From assembly GCF_024448985.1 (NCBI RefSeq), contig NZ_JAMOII010000002.1:186001-250000 (forward strand): DNA of 64,000 nucleotides, read 5' to 3'. Both the position numbers and the translations under genes were made by a program. Below, one piece after another: positions 37,808 to 47,565 of this stretch; the first letter of the stretch is position 1, and every line of letters begins with the position of its first letter. The notes under the pieces were generated by a model that was not told the origin of the DNA, did not search any database, and was given only the letters and a program-made list of their open reading frames with translations. The DNA comes from Stutzerimonas stutzeri (GTDB lineage Bacteria > Pseudomonadota > Gammaproteobacteria > Pseudomonadales > Pseudomonadaceae).

Positions 37808-38653
37808 TTATGCCTCACCCTCGTCCGAGACGCTCGCAGGGCTGAAGACACGCGGTGGACTGCGGTGCGGGATGTGAATCAGGTTGAGGTTATGACGCTG
37901 CGCCCAACGCGCCGCCAGGCCGGTGGGCGAGGAGAAGCTGACGAGCGTGGGAATGCCGGCGCGCTGCACCTTATGAATCAGCTCGAGGCTACAGCGGCTG
38001 GTGACCACGGCAACGCCCCCGGAGACGTTCTGTCCCATGCGGCTCAATGCGCCGATCAGCTTGTCCAGTGCGTTATGCCGGCCGATGTCTTCGCGACCCA
38101 GGCGGATTTCGCCCTGCGCGTCGATGAACAGAGCGGCGTGCACCGCGCCGCAGGTTTGAGCCAATGGCTGATATTCGGCGATGCGCTGACGCAGGTCATG
38201 CAGCCAATGGGCCGGCGGCAGGGGCGCGACCGGCATCACCGGTAGGTGTGGCAGCGCCTGCTCCAGGGCTTCGACGCCGCATAATCCGCAACTGGCGTTG
38301 CCGGGCAGCTGTCGGCGCTGCTCCTTGAGCTTCCAGAAGGCGCGACTGGCGATCTCGACATTGGCCTGGCGCCCGCTGCCGGTGCCGCTGATATGAATGT
38401 CGTAGATCTCGCTGACATCCTCGACGATGCCGCTGCCAAGGCTGAAGCCCACCACGAAATCCTCGAGGTCGGCCGGCGAGACCATCATCACCGCCTGGCT
38501 GATGCCGTTATAGGCGATCGCCAGAGCACATTCCTCGGCCAGTTCCACAGATTCGCGCTGCGTCTCTCCGACCGCCTGAAAGTAATAGCGCTGGCTGGCC
38601 TCGGTTGGCGTGTTGTTATCGGAGGCAATGTTGAGGTGGCGTGGCGTGTTCAT
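37808..38653 (-). CDS. fdhD: Formate dehydrogenase accessory sulfurtransferase FdhD
   Basis: 281 residues. The redox-active cysteine loop CGLCG lies near residue 121, and the GREDIGRHNALDKLIG and VTSRCSLELIHK segments are family signatures. FdhD passes sulfur from a cysteine desulfurase to the molybdenum cofactor needed by formate dehydrogenase. No fdh structural genes are in the window, as is usual for stand-alone fdhD in Pseudomonas. Confidence 0.92.
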   Translation of the reverse strand: MNTPRHLNIASDNNTPTEASQRYYFQAVGETQRESVELAEECALAIAYNGISQAVMMVSPADLEDFVVGFSLGSGIVEDVSEIYDIHISGTGSGRQANVEIASRAFWKLKEQRRQLPGNASCGLCGVEALEQALPHLPVMPVAPLPPAHWLHDLRQRIAEYQPLAQTCGAVHAALFIDAQGEIRLGREDIGRHNALDKLIGALSRMGQNVSGGVAVVTSRCSLELIHKVQRAGIPTLVSFSSPTGLAARWAQRHNLNLIHIPHRSPPRVFSPASVSDEGEA

Positions 38654-38759
38654 AGCAGGCTCGATATTGACCGCAGGTGATGTACCGCCCGGTCGACTGT
38701 GAAGGGCTCCGGGCGGATTTTCAATGTCTAGGAAATCTGTTCGGCCGTGCCAGCCCTGC

Positions 38760-38781
38760 GGCCGAATGAATTCGGCCCTAC
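38760..38781. repeat. REP-like unit, family A
   Basis: GGCCGAATGAATTCGGCC then CTAC between the hybrid kinase and fdhD, preceded by a fragment TTCGGCCGTGC at 38740-38750. Confidence 0.75.
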
Positions 38782-38833
38782 CGTTCGAATCGCGGCGAAG
38801 GTGTCGCGCTGCGCCCGAGGCCCGTCCGGCGCG

Positions 38834-40933
38834 CTAACCACCACGTGCCAGCATGCCGCGAACCCGTGCTGCCAGATGGTCGATCTGGAACGGCTTACTG
38901 ATCATGTCCATGCCCGCTTCGAGAAAGCCGCTGCTGGCCGCCTGCTCGGCGTAGCCGGTCATGAACAACACGCTCAGGCCAGGACGATGCTGGCGGGCAA
39001 TGTCCGCCAGTTGCCGGCCATTCATCCCCGGCAGACCGACGTCCGAAACCAGCAGGTCGATGCGTTCGCCGCTTTCCAGAAGCTCAATGGCGGCGTTGGC
39101 CTCAACGGCCTCCAGCGCGCGGTAGCCGAGCATGCCCAGCACATCTAGAACCAATTGGCGCACGGCTGGATCGTCTTCGACAACCAACACGGTTTCGCCT
39201 TGCGTCGCCGGCGGCGGCTGCTCCGTCAGGCTGCTGATCGCCGCCGCTGGCACCGTCAGTGCGTGGTGCGCTGGAAAGTACAGCGTGACCTCGGTGCCTT
39301 TACCGGGTTCGCTGCGGATCTGCACGTGTCCGCCGGCCTGGCGGGCGAAGCCATAGATCATCGACAGCCCGAGGCCGGTGCCCTGCCCAATTGGTTTGGT
39401 CGTGAAAAATGGCTCGAACGCGGCGGCCAAAACCTTGGGCGTCATGCCGCAGCCGCTGTCGATCACGCTGAGGGTGACGTAGCGGCCCGGAGCCAGTTCA
39501 CCCACTTGCGATTGGCTCGACAACTGCACGTTGGTGGTGGCGATATACAGGCTGCCTCCGTCGGGCATCGCATCGCGGGCGTTGATGACCAGGTTGAGCA
39601 GGGCGCTTTCCAGTTGGTTTTCGTCGCTGTTGGCGGCCCATAGGTCTGGCTGCAATTGGGCATCGACCAGAATATGACCGCCCAGGGTGCGCACTATCAG
39701 GTCGCGCATCGATTCGACCATTGCATTCAGGTCGACCCGCTTGAGGTTCAGCGGTTGACGCCGGGCAAACGCGAGTAGGCGATGGGTGAGGGCCGCGGCG
39801 CGGTTGGCCGAGGTGGCTGCGGCATCGATGAAGCGCTGGGTTTCGGCGTGACGGCCAGTCTGGTTGTAACGCTGGATCAGGTCCAACCCGCCGATGATGC
39901 CGGTGAGCATGTTGTTGAAGTCGTGGGCGATGCCGCCGGTAAGTTGGCCGACCGCTTCCATTTTCTGCGCCTGACGCAGGGCTTCCTGCGCCTGTTCGCG
40001 GCTGACCATTTCCTTGAGCAGCCGCTCATAAACTTCAGCCAGTGCGGTGGTGCGTTCCTGCACGCGGCTTTCCAGGGTTTCGTTGAGCTCGCGTAACGCC
40101 TGTTCCGCCTGCCAGCGCTCGGTCACGTCCTGGCAGAGAACGAAGAATCCCTGCACCTGCCCTTCAGCATCGCGGCGTGGCAAGTAGTGCATCAGCGCAT
40201 GGCGTGGCCTGCCGTCCTGGTGCGGCATGTAGGCCTCGAAGACCATCGGTTCGCCTGCCAGCGCGGCCTTTATCTGCTCGCGACGTTCGTTGTAAGCGCG
40301 TTCGCCGACGACCTCTATCAGGCGCTTGCCGTACAACCACTCGGGTGATTGGCCGAACCAGCTCTGGTAGTGGCGGTTGTTGAAGCGATAGCGCTCGTCT
40401 TGGTCCACGTAGCCGATGAGCACCGGCAACGCGTCGGTGATCGTCATGATTTCCGCTTCGCTGCGGCGCAGCGCTTCCTCCTCGCTGTGGCGCAGGCAAA
40501 GCAGACGGCCTGCGATCTGCTGATCATCCCTGATGGGGCTGAGGGCCAGATCGAACCAGACGCCGGTCTGCGCGTCTCCGTCCGGCAACCGGTAGTTGCG
40601 CAGCAGGCATGCCTGGCTGCGGTCGCCGCCGCTGCACGTATCGGTCAGTGCTGGCCATATTTCAGCCCAGGTTGAAGCGACCGGCGCGCCGAGCGCGGCG
40701 GGATGGCAACTGCCGATCAGCGCCGCGTGGGCGTCGTTATACAGCTGCACGTCACGGTCACCCCAGAGCACGCACATGGGCAATGGCGCTTCGAGCAAGG
40801 TGTCGAGCAGCACGCGCAGCGAGACCGGCCAGCTGTCGATCGCGCCTAGCGGCGTTGCGCTCCAGTCGTGGTTGCGGATGCGCCCGCTCATTTCGCTACG
40901 ACCGGCCGGCCAGGCTCCCGGATCTATTGGCAT
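38834..40933 (-). CDS. Soluble PAS-containing hybrid histidine kinase
   Basis: 699 residues, no membrane segment. Two PAS regions (about 20-140 and 150-280), a coiled-coil ([18 protein letters not shown] region), a histidine phosphotransfer site IAHDFNNML (His337), an HATPase ([20 protein letters not shown]) and a C-terminal receiver with [14 protein letters not shown]. The HDFNN form is typical of soluble kinases of the HWE-neighbouring/FixL-like group. Start ATG 40933 has GGGAG upstream. No separate response regulator is adjacent, so output is unknown. Confidence 0.88.
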   Translation of the reverse strand: MPIDPGAWPAGRSEMSGRIRNHDWSATPLGAIDSWPVSLRVLLDTLLEAPLPMCVLWGDRDVQLYNDAHAALIGSCHPAALGAPVASTWAEIWPALTDTCSGGDRSQACLLRNYRLPDGDAQTGVWFDLALSPIRDDQQIAGRLLCLRHSEEEALRRSEAEIMTITDALPVLIGYVDQDERYRFNNRHYQSWFGQSPEWLYGKRLIEVVGERAYNERREQIKAALAGEPMVFEAYMPHQDGRPRHALMHYLPRRDAEGQVQGFFVLCQDVTERWQAEQALRELNETLESRVQERTTALAEVYERLLKEMVSREQAQEALRQAQKMEAVGQLTGGIAHDFNNMLTGIIGGLDLIQRYNQTGRHAETQRFIDAAATSANRAAALTHRLLAFARRQPLNLKRVDLNAMVESMRDLIVRTLGGHILVDAQLQPDLWAANSDENQLESALLNLVINARDAMPDGGSLYIATTNVQLSSQSQVGELAPGRYVTLSVIDSGCGMTPKVLAAAFEPFFTTKPIGQGTGLGLSMIYGFARQAGGHVQIRSEPGKGTEVTLYFPAHHALTVPAAAISSLTEQPPPATQGETVLVVEDDPAVRQLVLDVLGMLGYRALEAVEANAAIELLESGERIDLLVSDVGLPGMNGRQLADIARQHRPGLSVLFMTGYAEQAASSGFLEAGMDMISKPFQIDHLAARVRGMLARGG

Positions 40934-41089
40934 AGGTCTCCCATCGGATGTACAGCGGGCCATTCGGCATCTTTCATTACGGTTAGGCGTCGTGGTCTGG
41001 CATCCACAGCATAGTTACCGAAGGCACTGCCGTCCTCGGCATCCCCCTGACACGCGCCGTGGGAGAAAAGGCCGGCGAAGCGCCCACGA

Positions 41090-41770
41090 TCAGTCCGCAT
41101 GACCCTGCAGGCTGCGAATCAGCTCCAGATAGTCATCGACGGCGGTGAATTCTTCGGTATTTTTCTGCCCTCGCCGGCTGTCCGGCTCACGGATGGCCAG
41201 CAGATGAGCGACGCCGTAGTCGCGGGCGCTGCGCAATACCGGCAGGCTGTCGTCGATGAACAGCGAAGTGGCCGGATCGAAATCCAGATCCGCTTTCAGC
41301 GCATCCCAGAACTGGGCCTGCTCCTTGGGAAAGCCATAGTCGTGGGAGCTGATCAGCCGGTCGAACCAGGGCGCCAGCTCGATGCGTTCGAGCTTTAGCG
41401 ACAGGGAGTCGCGGTGCGCATTGGTGATCAGGACCACCCGCTTGCCGGCATCGCGCAGTGCCGCGAGAAATTCGTCCGCGGCCGGACGCAGGGCGATCAA
41501 GTCGGCTATCTCGCGTTTCATTTCGCGTATCGGCAGGTTCAGCTCGCGGGTCCAGAAATCCAGGCAGTACCAAGTGAGCTTGCCCTCGTGCTCATTGAAC
41601 AGCGGCGCCAGTTCCAATTCGGCCATGGCCTGACTGATGCCGTGCAGCTGGGCATAACGTTGGGGTAGGAATTCGAGCCAGAAATGGTTATCGAAGTGCA
41701 GATCCAGCAGGGTACCGTCCATGTCCAGCAGGACGGTGTCGATTTCAGACCAAGGCAGCGAAGCGATCAT
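41090..41770 (-). CDS. yrfG: GMP/IMP nucleotidase YrfG (HAD hydrolase)
   Basis: 226 residues, HAD fold. Motif I LLDMDGTLLD holds the nucleophilic aspartate, motif II is LITNAHR, and motif IV region is SLFIDDSLPVL. YrfG dephosphorylates purine mononucleotides. Divergent from nudE-cysQ (120 bp), an arrangement shared with other gammaproteobacteria. Confidence 0.88.
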   Translation of the reverse strand: MIASLPWSEIDTVLLDMDGTLLDLHFDNHFWLEFLPQRYAQLHGISQAMAELELAPLFNEHEGKLTWYCLDFWTRELNLPIREMKREIADLIALRPAADEFLAALRDAGKRVVLITNAHRDSLSLKLERIELAPWFDRLISSHDYGFPKEQAQFWDALKADLDFDPATSLFIDDSLPVLRSARDYGVAHLLAIREPDSRRGQKNTEEFTAVDDYLELIRSLQGHAD

Positions 41771-41890
41771 GGCGGGCTCTTTTCGGCAATTGGCGCAATG
41801 GTGCGACAGCGGTCGGTTCGATGCAAAGCCTTCGCGGTCGGCACGAAAAGCCGGGTTATGATTGCGGTTCGCGTTTCAAAGGATCCTTCC

Positions 41891-42457
41891 ATGCGCCAGA
41901 AACCTACAGTGCTTGCCCGTGAGATCGTCGCTACCAGCCGTCTGTTCCGTGTCGAGGAGTTGCAGTTGCGGTTTTCCAATGGCGTCGAGCGCACCTATGA
42001 ACGGCTGGCCGGCAAGGGCGCCGGTTATGGTGCGGTGATGATCGTCGCGCTGGAAGACGACGGCAAGGCGCTGTTGGTCGAAGAGTACTGCGGTGGCACC
42101 GACACCTATGAGCTGTCTCTGCCCAAGGGGCTGATCGAGCCGGGTGAAGATGTGCTGGACGCCGCCAACCGCGAACTCAAGGAGGAAGCCGGGTTCGGCG
42201 CGCGCAAGCTCGAATGGCTGACCGAGCTCTCGCTCTCGCCTGGTTACATGAGCCAAAAGATCCAGGTGGTGCTGGCCCGCGATCTTTATCCCGAACAACT
42301 GCCAGGCGACGAACCGGAGCCGATGCGCGTCGATCGGGTCGACCTACGTGAGCTGTCGAGCCTGATCCAGAATCCGCAATTCAGCGAAGGTCGTGCGTTG
42401 GCGGCGCTGTATCTGGCACGTGATCTTTTGAGCCAGCGCGGGGAATTCGACCAATGA
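41891..42457 (+). CDS. nudE: ADP compounds hydrolase NudE
   Basis: 188 residues, Nudix family. The Nudix box is present as GLIEPGEDVLDAANRELKEE followed by AGFGA. NudE hydrolyses ADP-ribose, diadenosine polyphosphates and NADH. ATG 41891 is chosen because homologues begin near MRQKPTVLA; upstream codons are out of family. Stop overlaps the next gene by four bases (ATGA). Confidence 0.9.
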   Translation: MRQKPTVLAREIVATSRLFRVEELQLRFSNGVERTYERLAGKGAGYGAVMIVALEDDGKALLVEEYCGGTDTYELSLPKGLIEPGEDVLDAANRELKEEAGFGARKLEWLTELSLSPGYMSQKIQVVLARDLYPEQLPGDEPEPMRVDRVDLRELSSLIQNPQFSEGRALAALYLARDLLSQRGEFDQ

Positions 42458-43269
42458 GCCATCCGTATCTGGCACCGGTTATCGATCTGGTACGCGCCGC
42501 GGGCCAAGTCATCCTGCCGCATTGGCGCAGCGGCGTGCAGGTGCATGAAAAGGCTGATGCCTCGCCGGTTACCGCCGCCGACATGGCTGCGCATCATCTG
42601 CTGGCCGACGGCCTACGCGCGCTGGACCCCGACATCCCGGTGTTGTCAGAGGAAGATTGCAACCTGAGCCTGGCCGAACGGGCCGGTTGGACGCGCTGGT
42701 GGTTGGTCGATCCACTGGACGGCACCAAGGAGTTCATCGCCGGCAGCGAGGAGTTCACCGTCAACGTGGCGCTGATCGAACAGGGGAAGGTGCTGTTCGG
42801 CGTGGTGGGCATTCCGGCCAATGGCCGCTGTTATTACGGCGGTGCCGAGTACGGTGCCTGGCGCGCTGAAGCCGATGGCGCGGCACAGCCGTTGCAGGTG
42901 CGCCACGCGCCGGCCGAGGGTTTCACGGTGGTCGCCAGCCGCCGCCATTCGAGCCCGGCGCAGGAGCATTTGCTGGACGGGTTGCGCCAGCGCTTCGGGG
43001 AGCTGGTGCTAGCCAATGTCGGCAGTTCTCTGAAACTGTGCCTGCTGGCCGAAGGTGCTGCGGATTGCTATCCGCGCCTGGCACCGACCTCGCAGTGGGA
43101 CACTGCCGCAGCCCAGGGCGTGCTCGAAGGCGCACGTGGCGAGGTGCTGGATGTCACAGGCGCGACGCTGACCTACGAAGCGCGAGAGAGCTATCTCAAT
43201 CCATCCTTCCTGGCGTTGCCGCGCGGCGTGGAGTGGCGCACCGCGCTCATCGAGCTGGCGAATCGCTGA
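42454..43269 (+). CDS. cysQ: 3'(2'),5'-bisphosphate nucleotidase CysQ
   Basis: 271 residues, inositol-monophosphatase superfamily. Metal-binding signatures are SEEDC, VDPLDGTKEFI and the C-terminal SQWDTAAAQGVLE. It recycles 3'-phosphoadenosine 5'-phosphate made during sulfate assimilation. Four-base overlap with nudE implies coupling. Confidence 0.92.
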   Translation: MSHPYLAPVIDLVRAAGQVILPHWRSGVQVHEKADASPVTAADMAAHHLLADGLRALDPDIPVLSEEDCNLSLAERAGWTRWWLVDPLDGTKEFIAGSEEFTVNVALIEQGKVLFGVVGIPANGRCYYGGAEYGAWRAEADGAAQPLQVRHAPAEGFTVVASRRHSSPAQEHLLDGLRQRFGELVLANVGSSLKLCLLAEGAADCYPRLAPTSQWDTAAAQGVLEGARGEVLDVTGATLTYEARESYLNPSFLALPRGVEWRTALIELANR

Positions 43270-43377
43270 ATCGAACCCATCTGTGCAAGCTGTGCCGGGG
43301 CCGTTAGTGCTAAACCTCTACTTGAAGGCGGCCACCATGACCGGCCAGGCGTTTGAAGGGATCGTTGGAGCCGTGTC

Positions 43378-46221
43378 GTGTCACTGAAAACACCCATCGG
43401 GATACGCCAATGGATCTGGCGCGCCTTTGTCCAGAGCGCGTTGATCCCGCTGGTGCTGGTCGAAGTGGTGCTGATCGCCACCTATTTGCTGACCAACAAT
43501 GCGATCCGGGATGCGCAGACCGAGCATTTGCGCGAAACGGCGCTCGCCGAACTGCAAACCGCGGTTGGCCGCGAGGCGCGAATCATCAGCCAGCAGTTGC
43601 AGCAGGTGGCGAGCGCCACCACCCTGTTTCGCAACTTCACCGCGCGTGCGCTGGAAGACGAAAGCACCGAACTGCTGCCGCAGCTGCAGCTCGACCCTCG
43701 CGGGGTGCGCTACAGCCCGCACGACGATGGCGGTGCGGCAAGTTTCTATTCCGCGGCTACCGCGCCCGAACAGCAGGAGCTTGAGAAAGTGGCGCGCTTG
43801 CGCCGTCTCGATCCGCTGATGAAAGAGCTGCACGCCGGCAATCCACTGATCGCCAGCCTCTACTTCAACAGCTGGGACAGCTACAACCATATATATCCTT
43901 GGTTCAACACGGCGGAGCAATATCCGTCGGATATGGACATCCCCAGCTACAACTTCTATTACCTGGCCGGCTCCTGGCACAACCCGGCGCGTCGGGTCGT
44001 TTGGACGGATGTGTATCTGGACCCGGCCGGGCACGGCTGGATGATGTCGGCCATCGCGCCGGTGTACCTCGACGACTTTCTGGAAGGCGTCAGCGGCATC
44101 GACATTACCGTCAACGGCATCCTGCAGCAGATCGCCGACTTGCGGGTGCCTTGGGGCGGTTACGCGATGCTGATCAGCCGCGACCTCAACATCATGGCAT
44201 TGCCCGAAGCCGGCGAGCGCCAGTTTGGCCTCGATGAACTGACCGAGCATTCTTACGAAGAAGCGATTCGCCGAGAAATATTCAAACCTGAAGACTTTCA
44301 TCTCGGTCGCCGCCCCGAAACCCGACAGTTGGCATATGCCATCGCCACGCAGCCCGATGGCGTGCAGCGTGTGAGCCTCGACGGGCGGCAACAGCTGGTG
44401 GCCTGGGGAACGGTGGAGCAGACCGACTGGCACCTGCTGACGGTGGTGGACGAGGCCGAGGTATTCCGGCAAACCAATACGCTTGCCAGCCACTATCGGC
44501 AGATCGGCTATCTGCTGATCGCCGGCCTGCTGCTGTTCTATCTGCTGTTTTTCGCCTACATGTGGTTGCGTGCGCGGCAACTCAGCCAGTCGCTGCTTGC
44601 GCCTATCGCCAGCATTTCGCAGATGACGGGGCAGATCGGACAGCGTCAATGGCGATCGCAGCCGATCGCCTCCGATATCCGTGAGCTCGACGATCTGGCG
44701 CAGCACACCCATGCCATCGGCGGTCAGCTGGAACTCAGCGAGGCGCAGCGCTCGCAAGCGCAGGAACGCCTCGAACTGGTGCTCGAAAGTGCAACCGAAA
44801 GCCTTTGGGAAAGCGACACGCGCAACGGCACGCTGCACGTTCGCGGACGCCTGCCGGCCCGCTTCGGGCTCCCTTCGTCGAAGCTCAGCCAAGCGCAGTT
44901 CCTGCAACGCGTCCATCCGCGCGACGAGCCCCGCGTGCGTGCCGAGATGGCGCGTATGCTCATGGGGCAGGCGCTGCACTACGAATGCGAGTTCCGCCTT
45001 GCCGACGCGCTCGGCGAGTATCACTGGTTGTTGAGCCGCGGCAGGGTGATCGAGCGCGACCCGCAGACCGGCGAGGCCACTCTGCTGGCCGGCACTCATG
45101 TCGATATCGATGCGCTCAAGCGAGTCGAGCAAGACCTGCGCCATGCCACGCAGCAGGCCCAGGCGGCCAACGAGGCCAAGACCCATTTGATTTCCAGCAT
45201 CAGCCACGAACTGCGTACGCCGCTGAACGCCATCCTCGGTTTCGCGCAGCTGATGCGCATGGATTGCTCGCCCGAGTCCAATCCGGAAGCGGCCGACTAC
45301 CTCGATGAAATTCTGCTGGCCAGCCGCCATTTGAACCAGCTGCTCAGCGACATTCTCGACTGGTCGAGCCTGCAGGCCGAGCGCCCGCGATTGAAGCTCG
45401 AGTCGGTCGAAATCATAGCGCTGATGCGTGAATGCGCCGAGCTGGTGGCGCTCGAGGTCAAGCGTCACGGCCTGCAGTTGTCATTCGATCTGCCGGCGAA
45501 ACCCATCGAGGTACTGGCCGAGCCGCGGCGGCTGCGTCAGGTACTGCTCAACCTGCTGTCCAATGCGATCAAGTACAACAGACCGTCCGGGCAGATTCTG
45601 CTCAGCATCGAAACGGTGGCCGGCCAGGTGCGCCTGTTGGTCGAAGATACGGGCCTCGGAATAGACGAGGCGCAGCAAGCGCGGATGTTCGAGCCCTTTC
45701 AGCGTCTGGGTCGCGAGAGTTCGAACATTCAGGGTGCCGGCATCGGACTGTCCTTGTGTCTGGAATACGCCAAGCTGATGGGTGGCAGCATCGGTGTGAA
45801 GAGCGAGTTGGGCACCGGTAGCCTGTTCTGGATTGCACTGCCGGTCATCGAAGCGCAGCCGCTTCGGCCGATTCATGAGCGGCCGCGCATCGTCTATGCC
45901 GAAGACGATCCGGCCAGTCAGTTGCTGGTGCGCAAGGCGTTGGAGGATCTCGGTGAGGTCAGCGTGATCGGCAATGGCCGGACGGCGCTGGAGCAGCTGC
46001 TGAGCGATCCGCCGGACCTGCTGTTGCTGGACCTGAACCTTCCCGAACTGACAGGAGAAGAACTGCTGAGGCTGCTGCGCAAAACTCCGGCCACACGAGA
46101 GTTGCCGGTCATCATCCTCAGCGCGGCCCCGGAAAATAAAGAGGGCTTCGATTGCCAGGGGCGCCTGAGCAAGCCGCTGGATCTCGACGAGCTGCGCCAG
46201 CGGGTAAGCGCCTGCCTATAG
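43378..46221 (+). CDS. Membrane hybrid sensor histidine kinase with Cache-type sensor
   Basis: 947 residues. TM1 (about 20-38), a long periplasmic Cache-like domain (about 40-365, ending with the WHLLTVVDEAEVF motif), TM2 (about 375-397), a PAS domain (about 460-580), phosphotransfer site SISHELRTPLNAIL (His610), HATPase (NLLSNAIKYN; GAGIGLSL) and a C-terminal receiver (YAEDDPASQLL; LLLLDLNLPELTG). The start is GTG 43378 with GGAG upstream. The ligand and output are unknown. Separated from cysQ by 108 bp. Confidence 0.9.
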   Translation: MSLKTPIGIRQWIWRAFVQSALIPLVLVEVVLIATYLLTNNAIRDAQTEHLRETALAELQTAVGREARIISQQLQQVASATTLFRNFTARALEDESTELLPQLQLDPRGVRYSPHDDGGAASFYSAATAPEQQELEKVARLRRLDPLMKELHAGNPLIASLYFNSWDSYNHIYPWFNTAEQYPSDMDIPSYNFYYLAGSWHNPARRVVWTDVYLDPAGHGWMMSAIAPVYLDDFLEGVSGIDITVNGILQQIADLRVPWGGYAMLISRDLNIMALPEAGERQFGLDELTEHSYEEAIRREIFKPEDFHLGRRPETRQLAYAIATQPDGVQRVSLDGRQQLVAWGTVEQTDWHLLTVVDEAEVFRQTNTLASHYRQIGYLLIAGLLLFYLLFFAYMWLRARQLSQSLLAPIASISQMTGQIGQRQWRSQPIASDIRELDDLAQHTHAIGGQLELSEAQRSQAQERLELVLESATESLWESDTRNGTLHVRGRLPARFGLPSSKLSQAQFLQRVHPRDEPRVRAEMARMLMGQALHYECEFRLADALGEYHWLLSRGRVIERDPQTGEATLLAGTHVDIDALKRVEQDLRHATQQAQAANEAKTHLISSISHELRTPLNAILGFAQLMRMDCSPESNPEAADYLDEILLASRHLNQLLSDILDWSSLQAERPRLKLESVEIIALMRECAELVALEVKRHGLQLSFDLPAKPIEVLAEPRRLRQVLLNLLSNAIKYNRPSGQILLSIETVAGQVRLLVEDTGLGIDEAQQARMFEPFQRLGRESSNIQGAGIGLSLCLEYAKLMGGSIGVKSELGTGSLFWIALPVIEAQPLRPIHERPRIVYAEDDPASQLLVRKALEDLGEVSVIGNGRTALEQLLSDPPDLLLLDLNLPELTGEELLRLLRKTPATRELPVIILSAAPENKEGFDCQGRLSKPLDLDELRQRVSACL

Positions 46222-46248
46222 CCGCTGGACTTTCGGATCGCTCGAGTC

Positions 46249-46504
46249 ATAGGACCGAATTTATCCGGCCTCAGATTTGTTAAAGCCGAATAAATTCGGC
46301 CTACGGTATTCCGCAGTCGGTATGGCCTAGTCTCGCCAAGGGCGCAGCGAAACGGGACCAGACCCGAGAGCCTGTTCCGTTTCAGGCGTGATCCGTAAGC
46401 AAAGTTATTTGGATCGCTACAGCCTGTAGGGCCGAATTTATTCGGCCCTACAGTATTCCGCAGTCGGGAAGACCGAGTTCCTTCGCGGACGCTACGAAAC
46501 GGGA
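46249..46504. repeat. Family A REP cluster with a duplicated 52-base tail
   Basis: Palindromes at 46249-46272, 46283-46305 and 46425-46453 (the last is nearly perfect, starting TGTAGGGCCGAATTTATTCG). After the second and third follows a related tail: GTATTCCGCAGTCGG at 46306-46320 and again at 46453-46467, and CGAAACGGGA at 46348-46357 and 46495-46504, both pairs 147 bases apart. Fills the space between the hybrid kinase and the asparaginase gene. Confidence 0.8.
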
Positions 46505-46512
46505 TGCAGGCC

Positions 46513-47505
46513 CTAGTCGGCGCGCTCGCCGCAGAGATCGAGCGCGAACCAGTGTTCGACTTCCGCTTGCGACAGCCCGGCGCCGAGCAATGCGAACAGC
46601 TTGCCCAGCGCCGCCTCACGGGTCATTCCGCCGCCGGAAACCAGACCGCTGGCGGCCAGCTTGCTGCCGGCCGCGTAGATGCCAAAATCGACGTGACCCT
46701 GCGGGCACTGGCTGATCGCCGCGAGCACCACGCCACGCGCATGCGCTTCCTTCAATGCGGCCAGCAGCTGGTCTTCATTCGAAGGCCCCGTGCCGCTGCC
46801 GTAGCATTCGAGCACCAGTCCCTGCACATCACTGGCAAGTACCGCGCGCACCTGCGCGGCCTGGATGCCGGGGTGCAGCGGCAGCACTGCTAGGCCAACC
46901 GTACGACGCGGTTGCCGATAGCCGAGCGCGGCGGGAATGCTCGGCACCCGTTGGCCTTGACGCAGCCGCGGCAATACGCCGAACGCATCGAGGCTAGCGG
47001 TACCGAGTTTGCTGGCATTCGCCCCAGACATCAGCTTTCCGGCGAAATACAGATGCACGCCTGGCTCGACGCCCGCCTGCAGCGCCTGCATGGCGCCGAA
47101 CAGGTTATCCCAGGCATCACTGCCAGGTGCATCGGCCGGTAACATGGCACCGGTTAGCGCCACCGGCACTTCGAGACCCAGCAACAGGAAGCTCAGGGCA
47201 GCGGCGCTGTAGGCCAGCGTATCGGTGCCGTGCAGTACCAGCACGCCATCGCAGCCATCCTGTTCCACGCCGGTAAGGATGGCCTGGACCATGGCGAGCC
47301 AATGGGTTTGATTCATGTTGGCGCTGTCGATGGGCGGGAGCAGTTCGCGGAATTGCCAGCTCGGCAATTTCAGCTGGGATTGCCGTTCCTGCTCGGCGCG
47401 CAACCTGCCAGCGAAGCCCGAAGCGGGCTTCAAGCCCTCGGCGCTCTGTTGCATGCCGATGGTGCCGCCGGTGTACAGCACCAGGATGTTTCTGGAAGCC
47501 GGCAT
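46513..47505 (-). CDS. L-asparaginase (type I-like, cytoplasmic)
   Basis: 330 residues, no signal peptide. The first catalytic threonine is in LYTGGTIGM near the N-terminus and the second in VLHGTDTLAYSA near residue 95. It hydrolyses asparagine to aspartate and ammonia. Located just downstream of the alanine/glycine symporter gene on the same strand, with a terminator hairpin between. Confidence 0.9.
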   Translation of the reverse strand: MPASRNILVLYTGGTIGMQQSAEGLKPASGFAGRLRAEQERQSQLKLPSWQFRELLPPIDSANMNQTHWLAMVQAILTGVEQDGCDGVLVLHGTDTLAYSAAALSFLLLGLEVPVALTGAMLPADAPGSDAWDNLFGAMQALQAGVEPGVHLYFAGKLMSGANASKLGTASLDAFGVLPRLRQGQRVPSIPAALGYRQPRRTVGLAVLPLHPGIQAAQVRAVLASDVQGLVLECYGSGTGPSNEDQLLAALKEAHARGVVLAAISQCPQGHVDFGIYAAGSKLAASGLVSGGGMTREAALGKLFALLGAGLSQAEVEHWFALDLCGERAD

Positions 47506-47523
47506 AGGAGTCTCCTATATGAA

Positions 47524-47545
47524 AACAGGGGCCGTGGCCCCTGTT
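47524..47545 (-). terminator. Hairpin terminator between symporter and asparaginase genes
   Basis: Perfect 10-bp stem AACAGGGGCC / GGCCCCTGTT with a two-base loop, followed on the minus strand by TTTC. It suggests that only part of the symporter transcript continues into the asparaginase gene. Confidence 0.6.
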
Positions 47546-47565
47546 CAAACGACGCTGAAGAACGC

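Noticed and set aside
43381-45468. 695-codon ORF antisense to the membrane hybrid kinase
   Set aside because: Mirror frame produced by high GC third positions; the plus-strand kinase has all domain motifs.
46249-46504. Possible CRISPR-like spaced repeats
   Set aside because: Units are palindromic, irregularly spaced and few; they match the dispersed REP family and no cas gene is present.
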